This document shows, one piece after another, positions 33,770 to 34,543 of a stretch of 34,543 nucleotides of DNA. A program made the position numbers and the translations under genes. Source of the DNA: Kiritimatiellia bacterium (lineage in GTDB: Bacteria; Verrucomicrobiota; Kiritimatiellia; B70-G9); contig JAOZMZ010000014.1 of assembly GCA_029934055.1 (NCBI GenBank), positions 1-34,543 on the forward strand, read 5' to 3'. How positions within the stretch are numbered: the stretch's first letter is position 1; every line of letters starts with the position of its first letter. Under the pieces are notes generated by a model. That model saw only the letters and a list, made by a program, of their open reading frames with translations, was not told where the DNA came from and made no database searches.

Positions 33770-33972
33770 TTCCAATGCTTGGGAAAACTTGTAGAAAAAC
33801 TTCCAACCATTGGAAAAAACATGCGGGAAAACTTCCAATCATTGGAACTTTCCCGTCAAAAACTTCCAAACATTGGAAATTTCAAACCGCAAAACTTCCA
33901 ACCATTGGAAAAACTTATAGTAAAACTTCCAATCATTGGAAACTTCCCTTCAAAAACTTCCAAACATTGGAA
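33770..33972. repeat. Helically phased array of seven palindromes (TTCCAANCATTGGAA)
   Basis: Six perfect 15-bp palindromic units start at 33801, 33833, 33864, 33896, 33927 and 33958. A degenerate first unit (TTCCAATGCTTGGGAA) starts at 33770. Start-to-start distances are 31, 32, 31, 32, 31 and 31 bp, about three helical turns. Each of the six perfect units is preceded by AAAAC. The variable centre base runs C, T, A, C, T, A, giving a higher-order unit of 94-95 bp. Spacers at corresponding places are partly alike (CTTTCCCGTC against ACTTCCCTTC). The spacers are only about 16-17 bases between palindromes, and the layout is not that of a CRISPR. Possible roles are a phased protein-binding array, an mRNA 3'-end element or a mobile repeat. 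Confidence 0.9.
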
Positions 33973-34084
33973 GAATTGCGGGGCGGGAATATTCTCACCT
34001 CCGGCGGAACCCCGCAAAGGAAGAATGATGCACGCTGCATTCCCTCATCCCGGACAACAACCATCAACAATCAACGATCAACTG

Positions 34085-34543
34085 TTATCCACTCCGTCCC
34101 TTCGCGTCCTTCGCGTGCTCCGCGAGAGAAGAAAAAGAAAAACCTCTCGCAAAGAGCGCAAAGCCCGCAAAGAAGAGAGAAGAAGGGAGAATATCTCGCA
34201 AAGTCCGCAAAGCACGCAAAGGAATCTCTCATCCCCTAACAACCCAACAACTCAGCAACCGGCAACTCTCCCCTCCGTGTGCTTCGTGTCCTTCGTGGTA
34301 AAAAGAAAAAGAAGAATCTCTCGCAAAGGTCGCAAAGATCGCAAAGAAAAGACGATTAGATCAGAAAGAAGCCGCACCAAGATCCCAAGGCACGCAAAGG
34401 AATCTCTCATTTCCCAACAACCCAACAACCCCATCCGCTGACCTCCCTGGCCGACGTAGCCTTGGCGTAGTCGGCCGACCTCCGTCTTCTCCGTGGTAAA
34501 AAAACGGCCTCTCGCCAGGAGCGCAAAGCAAGAGATGGTTCAT
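34085..34543. repeat. Composite degenerate repeats of TTCGTG and GCAAAG blocks
   Basis: Three related copies start near 34090, 34273 and 34480. Each begins with a CTCCGT...TTCGTGTCC type block, then GGTAAAAA, then runs of an 8-base unit of the form CGCAAAGN (34148-34167, 34196-34221, 34321-34346, 34392-34399, 34521-34527). The first two copies end in GGAATCTCTCAT followed by AACAACCCAACAAC. Such intergenic repeats occur in several environmental PVC genomes. No open reading frame here is credible, since the frames merely translate the repeats. The window ends inside the third copy, which suggests an assembly break at the repeat. Confidence 0.8.
34449..34476. repeat. Hairpin element inside the composite repeat
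   Basis: GGCCGAC (34449-34455) pairs with GTCGGCC (34470-34476). GCC and GGC pair again within, leaving a 3x3 internal loop and a TT tip. The core GTAGCCTTGGCGTA resembles REP-like hairpins seen in verrucomicrobial intergenic DNA, from memory and unverified. The 7-base arms are the same as those of the palindrome before grpE. Confidence 0.5.

Noticed and set aside
33770-33972. CRISPR array
   Set aside because: The repeated part is only 15-20 bases and palindromic, the spacers are too short and partly alike, and there are no cas genes.
33716-34441. 241-residue reading frame in the repeat region
   Set aside because: It translates the palindromes and GCAAAG repeats into Lys/Arg-rich low-complexity sequence and overlaps the GT9 gene.

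Overview
The window is a GC-rich, densely coded bacterial stretch. I read about 32 protein genes, two tRNA genes, several promoter-like sites, and a gene-free repeat region at the right end. A beta-barrel outer-membrane porin, lipoproteins and a heptosyltransferase-type glycosyltransferase point to a diderm. Three features suggest the PVC group, most likely Kiritimatiellota, Lentisphaerota or Verrucomicrobiota: the STAS/GAF-SpoIIE signalling set, the TMTC-like TPR membrane proteins, and the intergenic GCAAAG and TTCCAA...TTGGAA repeats. This placement is an inference; no rRNA is present to confirm it.

Left part (1-7,100). A short membrane-protein gene and rsmI are divergent; rsmI carries an apparent 7-base deletion near its start. 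Next comes a partner-switching module on the + strand: a STAS protein, a membrane GAF-PP2C phosphatase, a second STAS protein, and an RsbW-like ATPase-fold protein with a degenerate ATP site. It is followed by grpE-dnaJ-rsmE.

Middle (7,168-16,977). A secreted protein of unknown function ends tail to tail with a minus-strand cluster: an endonuclease III-like protein, a lipoprotein, TatA, a BON lipoprotein and a TPR protein. A beta-CASP RNase-like protein overlaps era, and an AIR-synthase-like protein overlaps a TMTC-like TPR membrane protein.

Minus-strand cassette (22,785-17,012). A small symporter accessory protein, a sodium:solute symporter, an alginate-export-family porin, a phenylacetate-CoA-ligase-type enzyme, a tandem-ACT protein and an HNH endonuclease are closely packed. 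Read together, the first five form an outer membrane to inner membrane to CoA-thioester route for a carboxylic, probably aromatic, acid.

Right part (22,961-33,753). It holds tRNA-Met, ilvD, a queuosine-precursor-type transporter, tRNA-Arg(CCT), the tRNA methylthiotransferase mtaB, and a large unrecognised protein with a PAS-like C-terminus. A three-gene run of membrane and cell-surface glycan proteins follows (TMTC-like, polytopic GT-like, GT9).

The last 790 bases hold no credible gene. They contain a regular array of palindromes (AAAAC plus TTCCAANCATTGGAA) at a 31-32 bp period, with the variable base cycling C, T, A. After it come degenerate composite repeats built of GCAAAG octamers and TTCGTG blocks, in which the window ends. 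The array is the most unusual structure I see.
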